Positions 35,900 through 45,099 of a stretch of 64,000 nucleotides of DNA are shown in pieces (within the stretch, counting starts at the first letter, position 1; every line of letters begins with the position of its first letter). The notes beneath the pieces were generated by a model that did no database searches, was not told the DNA's origin, and saw only the letters and a list, made by a program, of their open reading frames with translations. A program made the position numbers and the translations under genes. This DNA is from CBCXVS01 sp965178525 (GTDB taxonomy: Bacteria > Tectomicrobia > Entotheonellia > Entotheonellales > Entotheonellaceae): NCBI GenBank assembly GCA_965178525.1, contig CBCXVS010000004.1:19608-83607 (forward strand), in the 5' to 3' direction.

Positions 35900-37501
35900 C
35901 TACTGGATGACATCCGCCAAGCGTTCGCCCATCATGATGACCGTCGGGTTAATCGGGGCGCGGACCAGGTCCGGCATGATAGAGGCGTCCACAACGCGCA
36001 ATGCATCAAGTCCATGGACCGTCCCATATTGATCGACGACCGCCATGGGATCCGATGCGGGGCCCATCTTGCATGTGCCCGAGATGTGAGAGAATGTGGT
36101 GGCTTCTCGTAGGAGCCAGTCATCCAGGGCTGGGTCCGAGGCCAAGTCGGCTTCGGTCGGCTCAAGACGCTCGCCCATAAGGCGCTGCAGGTCGCGGTGC
36201 TGCGCCAAGCTGAGGCACAAGCGCACACCATCACGCAGGCGCTGCCGGTCGAAAGCCTCGGCCAGGTATTTATAATGTAAATCCGGCTGCACGTTGGGAT
36301 CGGCGGACGTCAGCATGAGTTCGCCAGCGCTGACGGGAAGGAGCAAAGCGAGCATCATTTCGATGCGGAGGGATGTCGAGTTCTCGCTCCCTGACGCCAC
36401 GCGCTCGGTATCGAACGGGTTCACGCGCGGCGTCACAAATGCGCCCATATGGATCGACATGTCATTGCGCAGGTGGGAATGGGGGGCGGTGCACCGCAAG
36501 ACAGCGCCACCACGGCCCGCCGATGGTGCACGCGCCGCATCGGCATGGACGTCCCAGGTGATATAGACTTTCGGATGGTCGCGCAGATTCTGTCCGACGC
36601 CGGCCAGATCCTGTACGACGGGGATGCCAAGACGCTGCAGCGAGGCGGCAGGACCGACACCCGACAACATGAGCAGATGGGGCGAGCCAATAGCGCCCGC
36701 ACTCAGAATGATCTGCTCACCCTCGACGTTAAACGTGTCGCCACCACTCTCGACGACCACGCCTTTGGCCCGTTTGCCTTCGAACCAGAGGCGTTGCACG
36801 GTGCAATGGGGTCGAATCGTCAGATTCAGGCGATGCCGCGCCAGGTTCAGATATCCCAAGGCCGTACTAAAACGAACCCCGTGGTGATTGTTGCCGATGG
36901 AGGGGCCGATTCCCGAAGACTCGGGATGATTGTGATTGGGGCAGTCGGAGAATCCTGCCGCCCAGCAGGCATTGTAGAACGCACGTTGGGCCGGGCCCCA
37001 ATCCTCGCGCTTGGCATGATGGACGAAAATGGGGCCTTCCGTGCCGTGGTAGTCGTCATGCACATCCGCGTCGGTTTCAATCTGGCGAAAATACGGCAGA
37101 ACCTTGTCGAAGCTCCATTGGTCATTGCCAGATGCAGCCCAGGCATCGAAATCTTCAGGAATACCTCGCATGAAGGCCGAGGAGTTGATAGCGCTGGAGC
37201 CCCCTGTGACCTTGCCGCGCGGTACCGCCATGGGCACGGCGGTGTCCGTGGCCTTGGCCACGAACTGCCAGTTATGCGGGTCGGTGTAGAGCGTCATGGG
37301 ATGTCCGCTGAGCGTCCGCTGAGCCGGTTTGTCCGGGAGCGCGTCGAAGCCGAATTTGAGCGCCTCGGGCAAGTGTGCGACGTCAGGATAGTCTGGCCCG
37401 GCCTCCAAGAGAAGGACGGATCGCGCCGGGTTCTCAGAGAGCCGGGTGGCCAGAACTGCCCCAGCCGACCCTACCCCAATGATGATCACATCGTATGTCA
37501 T
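35900..37501 (-). CDS. GMC-family FAD-dependent oxidoreductase (second copy)
   Basis: A 533-residue choline-dehydrogenase-like flavoprotein: GVGSAGAVLATRLSE at the N-terminus, LLLEAGPDYPD, GKVTGGSSAINSSAFMRGIP, and the C-terminal HISGTCKMGP and NPTVIMMGERLADV. It is a paralogue of the gene at 71-1609, about half identical by eye, with an extra loop (GHPMTLYTDPHNW). Substrate unknown. It ends 8 bp from the beta-lactamase gene, tail to tail. Confidence 0.93.
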   Translation of the reverse strand: MTYDVIIIGVGSAGAVLATRLSENPARSVLLLEAGPDYPDVAHLPEALKFGFDALPDKPAQRTLSGHPMTLYTDPHNWQFVAKATDTAVPMAVPRGKVTGGSSAINSSAFMRGIPEDFDAWAASGNDQWSFDKVLPYFRQIETDADVHDDYHGTEGPIFVHHAKREDWGPAQRAFYNACWAAGFSDCPNHNHPESSGIGPSIGNNHHGVRFSTALGYLNLARHRLNLTIRPHCTVQRLWFEGKRAKGVVVESGGDTFNVEGEQIILSAGAIGSPHLLMLSGVGPAASLQRLGIPVVQDLAGVGQNLRDHPKVYITWDVHADAARAPSAGRGGAVLRCTAPHSHLRNDMSIHMGAFVTPRVNPFDTERVASGSENSTSLRIEMMLALLLPVSAGELMLTSADPNVQPDLHYKYLAEAFDRQRLRDGVRLCLSLAQHRDLQRLMGERLEPTEADLASDPALDDWLLREATTFSHISGTCKMGPASDPMAVVDQYGTVHGLDALRVVDASIMPDLVRAPINPTVIMMGERLADVIQ

Positions 37502-37686
37502 TGTTATCCCTCCTCGTCACCCCGTTTATCCGCGAGCCTTGCTCTCAGTCGTGGAAGTGATCATCACGTCCGGGCGAGCGACGCCTGCAGAAGCGGAAGA
37601 TCGTTACAGGCCAGGATCGGTTCCCTGACATCGGGACTCAGCTCCACGCCTTACTGTTCAAGGATGCGGACGACCGGCTCGAACAA
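37502..37686. other. Intergenic, nothing recognised
   Basis: No gene, RNA or clear repeat seen between the GMC gene start and the nuclease-like fragment. Confidence 0.5.
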
Positions 37687-38025
37687 TCAAGGCCGTAATT
37701 CTTCGCGAATCGGATCGATCTCCTGACTTGGGTCAATATTGGTGTAGTAAGCAACGTAGGCCGTCGACTTCTTGAGGTTTGGAATCTGAAAAAGCCAGGG
37801 TTGGTAGGATTTTACCACCTGCCAACGAGACTGATCCAAGCCACCGTATACGAGAATAAGAGCATAGCGGATATCACAATTCTTGCCGTACTGGCCCCGA
37901 AGTGTGGCATCACTCACTGTGAGGCTCGCTCCCGATTTGAACTTCGCATCTACTACGAGGATGCGCTCTGCCCTTATGCCCACAGTCTGAACACGGTCTC
38001 CGGGTTTGCGTATTTGTCGAGGCAA
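37687..38025 (-). pseudogene. C-terminal piece of a PD-(D/E)XK-like nuclease
   Basis: A 112-residue fragment. AERILVVDAKFKSGASL has the hydrophobic-D-A-K pattern of PD-(D/E)XK nuclease cores (as in DUF2357/McrC-like proteins), followed by a conserved-looking strand (IRYALILVYGG) and a Trp-rich tail. It starts inside the end of the GrdE fragment, in another frame, so it is probably the 3' end of a larger gene joined to it by a rearrangement. Family call is weak. Confidence 0.35.
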
Positions 38026-38029
38026 TGGG

Positions 38030-38237
38030 CACGTGGTTCGACAATATCGAAGACAACGCCAAAACGACAGCGTTCTCCAGGACCGACGAGATAAACATCA
38101 ACGCTTGCCAGTCGACGATCCTCTAACAGATGCTGGCGCAGTGCCTCCTGGTCAACGTGGAGCGTCGCGCCGTGCAGCCGCGTTGTCTCGCCGCATTGCA
38201 CGTCCGCAATCAGGTGATAATCAAGGGTCAAACGCAT
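38030..38237 (-). pseudogene. Truncated GrdE-like glycine/betaine reductase component B fragment
   Basis: The N-terminal ~69 residues (MRLTLDYHLIADVQCGETTR, then LRQHLLEDRRLASVDVYLVG, PGERCRFGVVFDIVEPR) follow the start of GrdE/sarcosine-reductase-B alpha/beta subunits very well. It breaks off after VEPRAHC, where the sequence switches to the nuclease-like fragment in another frame. Most of the protein (some 350 residues) is missing. No other reductase genes are in the window, so it is a relic. Confidence 0.6.
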
Positions 38238-38350
38238 GGGAACGATCAACGCCTCTCTGCATGTATAGGCCATGATCAACGTCTTACAGTCGGCTCAATC
38301 TAGACTGCACGGATCGCATTTGCCAAGAGGATGCGTCGAGGTGGCGCCAT

Positions 38351-38761
38351 TCAATGGGCTGGGGTCGCGATGGGAAGCGCATGTTGCCGCCACGCCCCCA
38401 TATCACCTTGCAAATGTCGGATGTTCGCAAAGCCCGCTTGTTGGAGCACCTGTTCCGCCATCTCAGCCCGTCGCCCCGTCTCGCAGTAAAGCACGATCTC
38501 TTGATCTCGGGCGCGTTGCAAGTCTTGCAGGCGTGTCGAGAGCTCCGTATGGGGGACATTGACGGCGCCAGGAATATGGCCAGCCCGGAATTCCTGCGGC
38601 GTGCGGACGTCGAGAATGATCATCTCAGCCTTTCCCTCCAGTCGTCGTAGCAATTCTTGTTGTGAGATGGGCGTGGCCGCCAGCTCACCCCAGACGCCTA
38701 CAACCGACAGGATACTGCACGCGAGGCTACACAGGATGACGGTGATCGTCCGCGAGATCAT
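38351..38761 (-). CDS. Exported rhodanese-like sulfurtransferase
   Basis: A 136-residue protein. The start chosen follows AAGGAGGGAATCGGC and opens a signal peptide (MISRTITVILCSLACSIL). The rhodanese domain has MIILDVRTPQEFRAGHIPGA and the active-site loop YCETGRR with the catalytic Cys, then GDMGAWR. It is probably periplasmic. It stands alone, divergent from the isochorismatase-like gene. Confidence 0.88.
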   Translation of the reverse strand: MISRTITVILCSLACSILSVVGVWGELAATPISQQELLRRLEGKAEMIILDVRTPQEFRAGHIPGAVNVPHTELSTRLQDLQRARDQEIVLYCETGRRAEMAEQVLQQAGFANIRHLQGDMGAWRQHALPIATPAH

Positions 38762-38910
38762 GCCGATTCCCTCCTTTCTCATGCGTCTTATGCGCGTCGT
38801 GCGCTGCCGTATTTCTATAACGCGAGGCTTGCAAGTCCGGGCGCGCCATCATACCCTAGCCACTGGCTTCGTAGTCCTCATGGCCCAATCCTGAGCAAGG
38901 AGGGACGAAC

Positions 38911-39660
38911 ATGACCGAGCACGTATGGGATCGCTTTCTGACCGAACGCGATAAGCGCGTCTTCGAGGCTGCCGGCTATGGGCAGCGTGCCGGGTTTGGT
39001 AAACGTCCGGCCGTCGTCGTTATCGACGTCAATTATAACTTCACCGGCGACCGGCCGGAACCGATCCTGGAATCGATCAAACGGTGGCCGAATTCTTGCG
39101 GCGAAGACGCCTGGGAATCCTTAGGCTACATCAAGCGCCTGGTGCAGGCGGCGCGGCAAAAGGGCCTCCCGGTCATTTATACCACCGGCGACCGGCGTGC
39201 AGACGGGTGGGATCGCGGCTCCTGGTCGTGGAAGAACCGCCGCACGGGCCAATGGCGAGCCGGCCACGACGTGACGCAGACCCAAATCGACGGCAATGCC
39301 ATCAACCACGAGATCGCGCCGGAGCCGCAGGATATCGTCGTCAAAAAATTGAAACCGAGCGCGTTTCACGGCACGCCGCTCAGCTCATTTCTCACCCGGT
39401 TGCAAGCCGACTCGCTGATCATGGTGGGGACCACAACCAGTGGTTGTGTACGGGCGTCTGTCCTCGATGCCTTTAGTGAAAACTACCGCATCACCCTGGC
39501 CGAGGAAGGCTGCTTCGACCGCTCGCAAGCCTCCCATGCGATCAATCTGTGCGACATGCATGCCAAATACGCCGACGTCGTCTCGACCGACGAATGCCTC
39601 ACCTACATCGAGAGCTTGCCGGACGGGTTGTTCGAATTGCCCCCTGGCGCTCCGGTTTGA
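38911..39660 (+). CDS. Isochorismatase-family cysteine hydrolase (N-carbamoylsarcosine amidase-like)
   Basis: A 249-residue cysteine hydrolase with the full triad: Asp in VVVIDVNYNF, Lys in VVKKLKPSAF, Cys in VGTTTSGCVRAS. Metal/substrate residues near DGWDRGSWSWKN are family-like. Closest types hydrolyse N-carbamoylsarcosine or related amides, which would fit a creatinine/sarcosine-like catabolic theme with the nearby GrdE relic and amidohydrolases. Start ATG follows AAGGAGGGACGAAC. Confidence 0.88.
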   Translation: MTEHVWDRFLTERDKRVFEAAGYGQRAGFGKRPAVVVIDVNYNFTGDRPEPILESIKRWPNSCGEDAWESLGYIKRLVQAARQKGLPVIYTTGDRRADGWDRGSWSWKNRRTGQWRAGHDVTQTQIDGNAINHEIAPEPQDIVVKKLKPSAFHGTPLSSFLTRLQADSLIMVGTTTSGCVRASVLDAFSENYRITLAEEGCFDRSQASHAINLCDMHAKYADVVSTDECLTYIESLPDGLFELPPGAPV

Positions 39661-39743
39661 TATGCCTTGAGGGGCAGGTACTTGTACGCTGCTGCCTCTT
39701 TTCATGGTGTAAACGCGGTGAGCAAATGACAACGATCGCAGCA

Positions 39744-40610
39744 TTAATAGTCACGCCCAGCTACTTCGGCGATCCTGAGGGCTATTTTGACGAGGACTTC
39801 TTCTTGTTGTTGCAATGCAAGACCAGATAATGGCTGTGCGGGATCGTTGATCGATTGAAAGCGTGCTATTTCCGTTTCTGCAAATAAGCTCGGTCTTAAG
39901 ACGATCGGAATAACTTTCAAGCCGTTTTCCTCGGCGTCTTGTAGAAGAGGTGGGAGTTCATTGTTCAGCACATAGTCCGAAGCGAGATAATCTGGGCTGA
40001 TCAGTAAAACAGCAACTTCCGCCTCTGAAATCGCCTTGTCAATCTCGTCTTGCCAGTTTTCACCCTGTTTGATCTTGGTGTCATCCCAGATCGTTAAAGC
40101 ACGGGACCGCATCAATGGCATGAGGTGGGTGCGGAGCTTCTCCAGCCACTTTAGATCTGCATAGTGATAGCTGATGAAGATTTTTGCTTCACTGTCTCGT
40201 ACCGGCCTTTGAGGTTCTACCCGTGACGCCGCTCGAATATATTCCTCCCGGTCGTCTACCAGAGCCTCTACATTCTGCAATTTCCGAGCGATCAGCGCCG
40301 TTAGAGTCTCGTAGGCATACCCCAATCCTCCAGGGTCAGTTGTCCCATGTTCGAGAACCGGCAAGGTCTCACCGTAGCTGAAGAACGACACATGCGGCAA
40401 CTTTATGATCTCTAAAAGGACTCTGGGTCTAACCGAGCGCGGCAACCAATCCGCATAGATCGTTCTGAATTCACGGGCAAACCTGTCCAGCCACCTTTGA
40501 GACAGACGAAATTCAGCTTGTACATCAAGTCGACTCAGGATCGGTATGGTTGGGACGTACATCCGCTCAAATTGTACATAGCTGATAAAGATGTCATGTT
40601 GATACGGCAT
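39744..40610 (-). CDS. TIR-domain protein, possibly with two TIR units
   Basis: A 288-residue protein. The C-terminal TIR domain (residues ~143-270) opens KIFISYHYADLKWLEKL, contains LTIWDDTKIKQGENWQDEI, and ends near VIPIVLRPSLF. Glu218 in SDYVLNNELPPLL sits at the place of the NADase glutamate. The N-terminus also opens TIR-like (HDIFISYVQFE) and continues with WLDRFAREFRTIYADWLPR, so residues 1-120 may be a divergent second TIR unit. Bacterial TIR proteins often act in phage defence by NAD depletion, but no partner sensor is found beside it; the neighbours are metabolic. Confidence 0.8.
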   Translation of the reverse strand: MPYQHDIFISYVQFERMYVPTIPILSRLDVQAEFRLSQRWLDRFAREFRTIYADWLPRSVRPRVLLEIIKLPHVSFFSYGETLPVLEHGTTDPGGLGYAYETLTALIARKLQNVEALVDDREEYIRAASRVEPQRPVRDSEAKIFISYHYADLKWLEKLRTHLMPLMRSRALTIWDDTKIKQGENWQDEIDKAISEAEVAVLLISPDYLASDYVLNNELPPLLQDAEENGLKVIPIVLRPSLFAETEIARFQSINDPAQPLSGLALQQQEEVLVKIALRIAEVAGRDY

Positions 40611-40626
40611 TGGCGCAACTTTTTCC

Positions 40627-41094
40627 TTAACTTTTGAGGTCGACCACGCGCACCGTTGCGGTCGCCGTCGCGACGAGTTCGCCGCCGGCGTCAGCGATCC
40701 GGGCATCGACAAACTTGGTGCGCCTGCCACCCCCTAGGATACGGCTTTCACAACGGGCGCGGCCGGGACCGGCGGCGCAAATAAAGTTGATGGTCATGGA
40801 CATGGTCACGCCAAAGGCGCCGATACCGTTGTTGACGCTGGCCTTGGCCGCACCGGTGACCGCCATATCCAGCAACGCCGCCAGGACACCGCCATGTACC
40901 GTGCCCGCCGCGTTCAGATGATGTGCCGTAAATGCCGTCTCCAGCACCACTTGGTCGGGGCCACGTTCTATCGCTTGTACAGGCATATGTTCGGAGAAAA
41001 TCGGTGCGCCGCCCCCGGTGTCGTTTCGCATGGTGGTCCGCCCTTCGTACGCCTTGAGGCCGAGCGATGCCTCGTCCGAGGTTCCATCTCGCAT
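40627..41094 (-). CDS. PaaI-type hotdog thioesterase
   Basis: A 155-residue single hotdog protein. The catalytic/core motif is HLNAAGTVHGGVLAALLD, and GVTMSMTINFICAAGPGRA is the second conserved strand pair. It would hydrolyse acyl- or aryl-CoA thioesters in the cytoplasm, a usual partner for the CoA-transferases in this window. It lies 16 bp upstream of the TIR gene in the same direction and divergent from the amidohydrolase operon. Confidence 0.88.
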   Translation of the reverse strand: MRDGTSDEASLGLKAYEGRTTMRNDTGGGAPIFSEHMPVQAIERGPDQVVLETAFTAHHLNAAGTVHGGVLAALLDMAVTGAAKASVNNGIGAFGVTMSMTINFICAAGPGRARCESRILGGGRRTKFVDARIADAGGELVATATATVRVVDLKS

Positions 41095-41274
41095 GAAGCT
41101 CACACGATGTTGGCATGATACCATGAAGTCGCACCAGTTGTGAGGGTGGCGCTTCGTGCGGCGCCATAGGGCCGATCTTGCCGCGACAACCCATTGACAG
41201 GCCCGGCGAAACGTGCTAGATAGCGTACAGGTTTACTATCGCGTTTACATGGCCATTCGGAGAGGAGGTAAAAC

Positions 41275-42660
41275 GTGCCTGTCCAAACGTTTGCGCCCAT
41301 GACCAAAGACTTTGCGACGTTTGACTGCGATGCTCACATTACGGAGCCCCCCGAGATATGGGAGCGGGCCCATGAACACTTGACCAAGGACGAGTTGGAG
41401 GCCCTCAAGGCCACCTGCTGGTGGGAACCCGATACGCAGCAATTGTTTATCAATGGCAACCCAGGTGCTGGCGCCGGCTCGCAAACGATCGGCGGGGCTC
41501 CCGGCCTCATTCGCGTCACCACTGTGGCCGGGCCGGGTTTCAAACATGACATCCAGCGCGCCCTCCATGTGCGCAACCTCAACCCCGAGACGGCCCTCAC
41601 CAAAGAGCAGTCCGCGTACCTCGATCACGCCGGCTCCTATCAGCCTGGGCCCCGCCTGCGCGACATGGACGTACAGGGCATTGACCAAGTGATGATCATC
41701 CCGACCAACATCGATACCTATCCTTGGATGAACAATGCCATGGGCGCCCGCGCCTTCTGCAAGGCCTACAACGAGTGGGCCTATGAGTACACCCAGGAAG
41801 ACCCCGAGCGGCTCTACTTCGCCGCCTTGCTTCCCATCCAGGATGTGCGCTTTGCCGTGGAAGAAGTCTACCGTGTCGCGGCCAAGGGCTGCCGCGTCGG
41901 GCTGATTCGCCCCGTGGACGCGATGGGCAATTACCCGGTACAGCCCAAGTACGAACCCCTCTGGAACGCCTTGGAAGAGACGGGCATGGTCTACGGCATG
42001 CACCCCTTCCCGGCTGCCGGCGCCAACAAGCCGCCCGGCTACCACGAGCAATACTCCGGGGCGGAACTCATCCTCCGGTCGATCCGCACGTCCGGCCTGC
42101 CGCACACGTTCTTGGGGAATATGCAAGCCTTTATGGCGGAAGCCTCTACCTGGATCACGATGGTGTTGATGTCGGGGTTCTTTGAGCGCTACCCCAACCT
42201 CACAGCGGTCGTGTTTGAGTCCGACTCCACCTGGATCAACTTCGTGTTGGACGAGTGTGACAAGTCCTTCCGGCTGCACCGCAAGGATCGCCGTATGGCG
42301 CCGCTGAAGCAGCTCCCCAGCGAGACCTTCTTCCAGCACTGTTTCACCGGCTTTGAGGGTGACGAATCTTTCCCCTCCCGCTTGCCTGAGTACTACGGGG
42401 ACATCGCCGTCTGGTCGTCGGATGTCTATCACCACGACGGTGGCGACGCTTGGCGGGCCATGGAGACGATGCAAAAGTGTGAACTTCCCGTCGCTCAGCA
42501 GGCGAACATGCTAGGAGGCAATGCCCGCCGCCTCTATAAGATCAAACCGCCTGAGACCATCATCCGGGAGCGGATTTGCGAGATCCAGCGGCCCGACTGG
42601 TGGCCTACCGAGGCGGAAGTGAAGGAGGCCCTGAAGCCGGAGTCGGCCATCGTCCGCTAG
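41275..42660 (+). CDS. Amidohydrolase 2 (PF04909) metal-dependent hydrolase A
   Basis: A 461-residue enzyme of the amidohydrolase-2/ACMSD group. It begins at GTG preceded by an ideal AGAGGAGGTAAAAC. Metal-binding signature FDCDAHITEPPEIWER at the N-terminus; VIIPTNIDTYPWM, IHPFP-like YGMHPFPAAGANKP and SDVYHHDGG supply the later ligands. Family members decarboxylate or hydrolyse ring-cleavage acids. First of three consecutive paralogous genes (49-bp and 27-bp gaps), so an operon for a hydroxylated aromatic or similar substrate is likely. Confidence 0.92.
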   Translation: MPVQTFAPMTKDFATFDCDAHITEPPEIWERAHEHLTKDELEALKATCWWEPDTQQLFINGNPGAGAGSQTIGGAPGLIRVTTVAGPGFKHDIQRALHVRNLNPETALTKEQSAYLDHAGSYQPGPRLRDMDVQGIDQVMIIPTNIDTYPWMNNAMGARAFCKAYNEWAYEYTQEDPERLYFAALLPIQDVRFAVEEVYRVAAKGCRVGLIRPVDAMGNYPVQPKYEPLWNALEETGMVYGMHPFPAAGANKPPGYHEQYSGAELILRSIRTSGLPHTFLGNMQAFMAEASTWITMVLMSGFFERYPNLTAVVFESDSTWINFVLDECDKSFRLHRKDRRMAPLKQLPSETFFQHCFTGFEGDESFPSRLPEYYGDIAVWSSDVYHHDGGDAWRAMETMQKCELPVAQQANMLGGNARRLYKIKPPETIIRERICEIQRPDWWPTEAEVKEALKPESAIVR

Positions 42661-42709
42661 AGGGGGACTCCAGAACGCCAGGAACTCATGCAACAGAGGA
42701 AGTAAGGCT

Positions 42710-43996
42710 ATGGCGACGCGGAAGCGCTTTGCGGTCTTTGATGGGGATACCCACATCGTCGAACCGCGGGAGGTGTGGGAGCACTACCTCGAACCGGAAT
42801 ATCGCATCCTGGGCAAATCCGCTCTATGGCGGGAAGAGGGGAAGTTCGGCGCCTACCTGAAGATCAACGGCGAGATGTTCCGGGACACCGATACCGTCAA
42901 CATTCCCCGGCATGCCATCTGGCAGCCCGGCATGAGCTGGGATGACATTGGCGACCTGGATCCGGATACGCCTCATGCCATGAACGAGGGCGCGTCGGAT
43001 CCCCAGGTACGGCTTCGCGATATGGACGCCATGGGCGTGGACCAGGCATTTCTCTACCCCACCTGGTTTGCCGAGGGCTTCCCCTTGATCAAAGACCCCG
43101 ATGTGGCCTACGCCCTGGCGCGAGCCTACAACAACTGGATGGCCGACTTCTGTCAGGCCGCGCCGGAGCGGCTTTTTGCCGCCGCCATGCTGCCGCTGCA
43201 GCACATGGAATTCGCCCTGGAGGAGCTGCAGCGCATCGCTAACATCCCGTGCTTCCGTGGGGCCTTCATCCGGCCCATGTTCGTAGAGGATCGCTACTTG
43301 ACCCACCCTTACTACGAACCGCTCTGGGCGGAGTTGGCAACCCTGGGTATGGTGGCTGCTGTCCATGCGATGCCGGGCTTGAACAACCCGGAGTGGACCT
43401 CGCACGGCCCGTTTATTGAGAAGGTGAAGGGCCGGCTGACGCAAAGCAACGTCCTTGGCAATGCCGGCGGGGGACCCTTTGCCGGGGGCGGTAATGACGC
43501 CTTTACGGTCGCGGGGGAGTCGCTCGGACATTCGCTCTCGCCGATTCTCTCATACTGGTTGGACAATTACCTCTTCGTCGCCTCGACGTTGCTCGGCTAT
43601 GGCGTGATGAACCGGTATCCGACCTTGAAGGCGGTGGTGGCGCACGGCAAGGCCACCTGGATGGAGGAGGTGCTGGAGAAGTTTGAAGCCTCGACGCGCG
43701 TCATTGCCCTGCAGCACTACTATCCGCTCCGCACGGATGCCGAAGACATGTGGGAGGAAGGCCATGTCATGCTGGGCTTTGACGCGGATGAGCGGGGGGC
43801 GCGCAAGCTGCCGGAGCGCTACAGTGAAAAAGTTGTCTGGGGCTCGCGCTATCCGCACGACGATACCACGAGCGCCTGGGACGCCATCGAGATGCTGACG
43901 GAGTCCGGCGTAGCGGAGCCTGTCATCGCGCGCATGATGGGTGGGAACGCCGCCGAACAGTTTGGCATTGAGCTAGTGCAGACGGTGGGCGCCTAA
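42710..43996 (+). CDS. Amidohydrolase 2 (PF04909) metal-dependent hydrolase B
   Basis: A 428-residue paralogue of the preceding enzyme. FDGDTHIVEPREVWEHYL is the N-terminal metal motif, FLYPTWFAEGFPL and AVHAMPGLNNPEW follow, and the end has GSRYPHDDTTSAWDAIEML. Domain order is the same as in gene A with ~30 % identity by eye, so it arose by an older duplication. It may act on a related substrate or form a hetero-oligomer. Confidence 0.92.
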   Translation: MATRKRFAVFDGDTHIVEPREVWEHYLEPEYRILGKSALWREEGKFGAYLKINGEMFRDTDTVNIPRHAIWQPGMSWDDIGDLDPDTPHAMNEGASDPQVRLRDMDAMGVDQAFLYPTWFAEGFPLIKDPDVAYALARAYNNWMADFCQAAPERLFAAAMLPLQHMEFALEELQRIANIPCFRGAFIRPMFVEDRYLTHPYYEPLWAELATLGMVAAVHAMPGLNNPEWTSHGPFIEKVKGRLTQSNVLGNAGGGPFAGGGNDAFTVAGESLGHSLSPILSYWLDNYLFVASTLLGYGVMNRYPTLKAVVAHGKATWMEEVLEKFEASTRVIALQHYYPLRTDAEDMWEEGHVMLGFDADERGARKLPERYSEKVVWGSRYPHDDTTSAWDAIEMLTESGVAEPVIARMMGGNAAEQFGIELVQTVGA

Positions 43997-44023
43997 CAGA
44001 AAAACTAGAAAGAAAGGCATGGT

Positions 44024-45037
44024 ATGGCGACGAATGACGACTGGCTTGCCCTGGCGCAAGAGGAAACGCTTGACCCCAATCTGCCGATCTGCGATCCGCA
44101 CCATCACTTGTGGGACCACCGCCCCGACCGGGTCGAGCCGCGCTATCTCATCGATGAGATTCTGGCTGACATCACGAGCGGCCACAACGTCGTCTCGACC
44201 GTGTTCGTTCAATGTGGCGCCATGCACAAGGCCGATGGGCCCGAAGCGATGCGCCCGGTGGGCGAGACCGAGTTTGTCAACGGCATCGCGGCGATGAGCG
44301 CGTCTGGCATGTATGGGACCTCGCGCATTGCCGCCGCGATTGTCGGGACGGCCGACCTGACCCTGGGCGATGCCGTAGCGCCCGTGTTGGAAGCGCATCT
44401 CCAGGCCGGTGGCGGCCGTTTTCGCGGCATCCGCCACAGTGCGGCTTGGGACGCCGCGGGTACAGCGATCGTCAACCGCCCCATGCCACCGCCACACTTG
44501 TACCTCGACTCGACGTACCGCGCCGGGTTCGCTCATCTGACGCGCTTCAACATGAGCTTCGAGGGCTGGTGCTATCACCCGCAGATCCCGGAGCTCACCG
44601 ACCTGGCGCGCGCCTTCCCGGATACCACCATCATTCTCGATCATTTCGGCGGCCCTATCGGTGTCGGTCCCTATGCGGGTAAACGCGATGAGATTTTGGC
44701 CCAGTGGCGCAAGGACATCACCGAGTTGGCGACCTGTGAGAACGTCGTTGCCAAGCTCGGCGGCATCAATATGGACGTCAATGGCTTCGGCTGGCACGAA
44801 CGTGAGCGGCCGCCGAGTTCGCAGGAACTGATGGAAGCGACGCGGCCCTATTATGAGCATACGATTGAGCAATTCGGCGCCGATCGTTGCATGTTTGAAT
44901 CCAATTACCCGGTCGACAAGTTGAGTTGTAGCTATAACGTGTTGTGGAATTCGTTTAAACGTCTCGCGGCGAATTATTCGTCCGACGACAAAGCCAAGCT
45001 TTTCCACGATACGGCGGCTCGTGTCTACCGGATCTGA
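44024..45037 (+). CDS. Amidohydrolase 2 (PF04909), lactonase-like hydrolase C
   Basis: A 337-residue shorter member of the family, closer to the 2-pyrone-4,6-dicarboxylate lactonase-like group: ICDPHHHLWDHRPDR at the N-terminus, GIRHSAAWDAA, IILDHFGGPIGVGPY and CMFESNYPVDK. Third gene of the amidohydrolase operon. The order of two longer and one lactonase-like enzymes suggests successive steps of ring-cleavage product breakdown; the substrate is not known. Confidence 0.92.
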   Translation: MATNDDWLALAQEETLDPNLPICDPHHHLWDHRPDRVEPRYLIDEILADITSGHNVVSTVFVQCGAMHKADGPEAMRPVGETEFVNGIAAMSASGMYGTSRIAAAIVGTADLTLGDAVAPVLEAHLQAGGGRFRGIRHSAAWDAAGTAIVNRPMPPPHLYLDSTYRAGFAHLTRFNMSFEGWCYHPQIPELTDLARAFPDTTIILDHFGGPIGVGPYAGKRDEILAQWRKDITELATCENVVAKLGGINMDVNGFGWHERERPPSSQELMEATRPYYEHTIEQFGADRCMFESNYPVDKLSCSYNVLWNSFKRLAANYSSDDKAKLFHDTAARVYRI

Positions 45038-45099
45038 CCGTGAACGCTGGCCCGTGGTTATCGCATGCGGGATAATCCGGGCCGGCCTGCAGCCTGGCA

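Noticed and set aside
39744..40730. Complete defence island around the TIR gene
   Set aside because: Neighbours are a thioesterase and an isochorismatase-like enzyme; only a weak nuclease fragment lies nearby.
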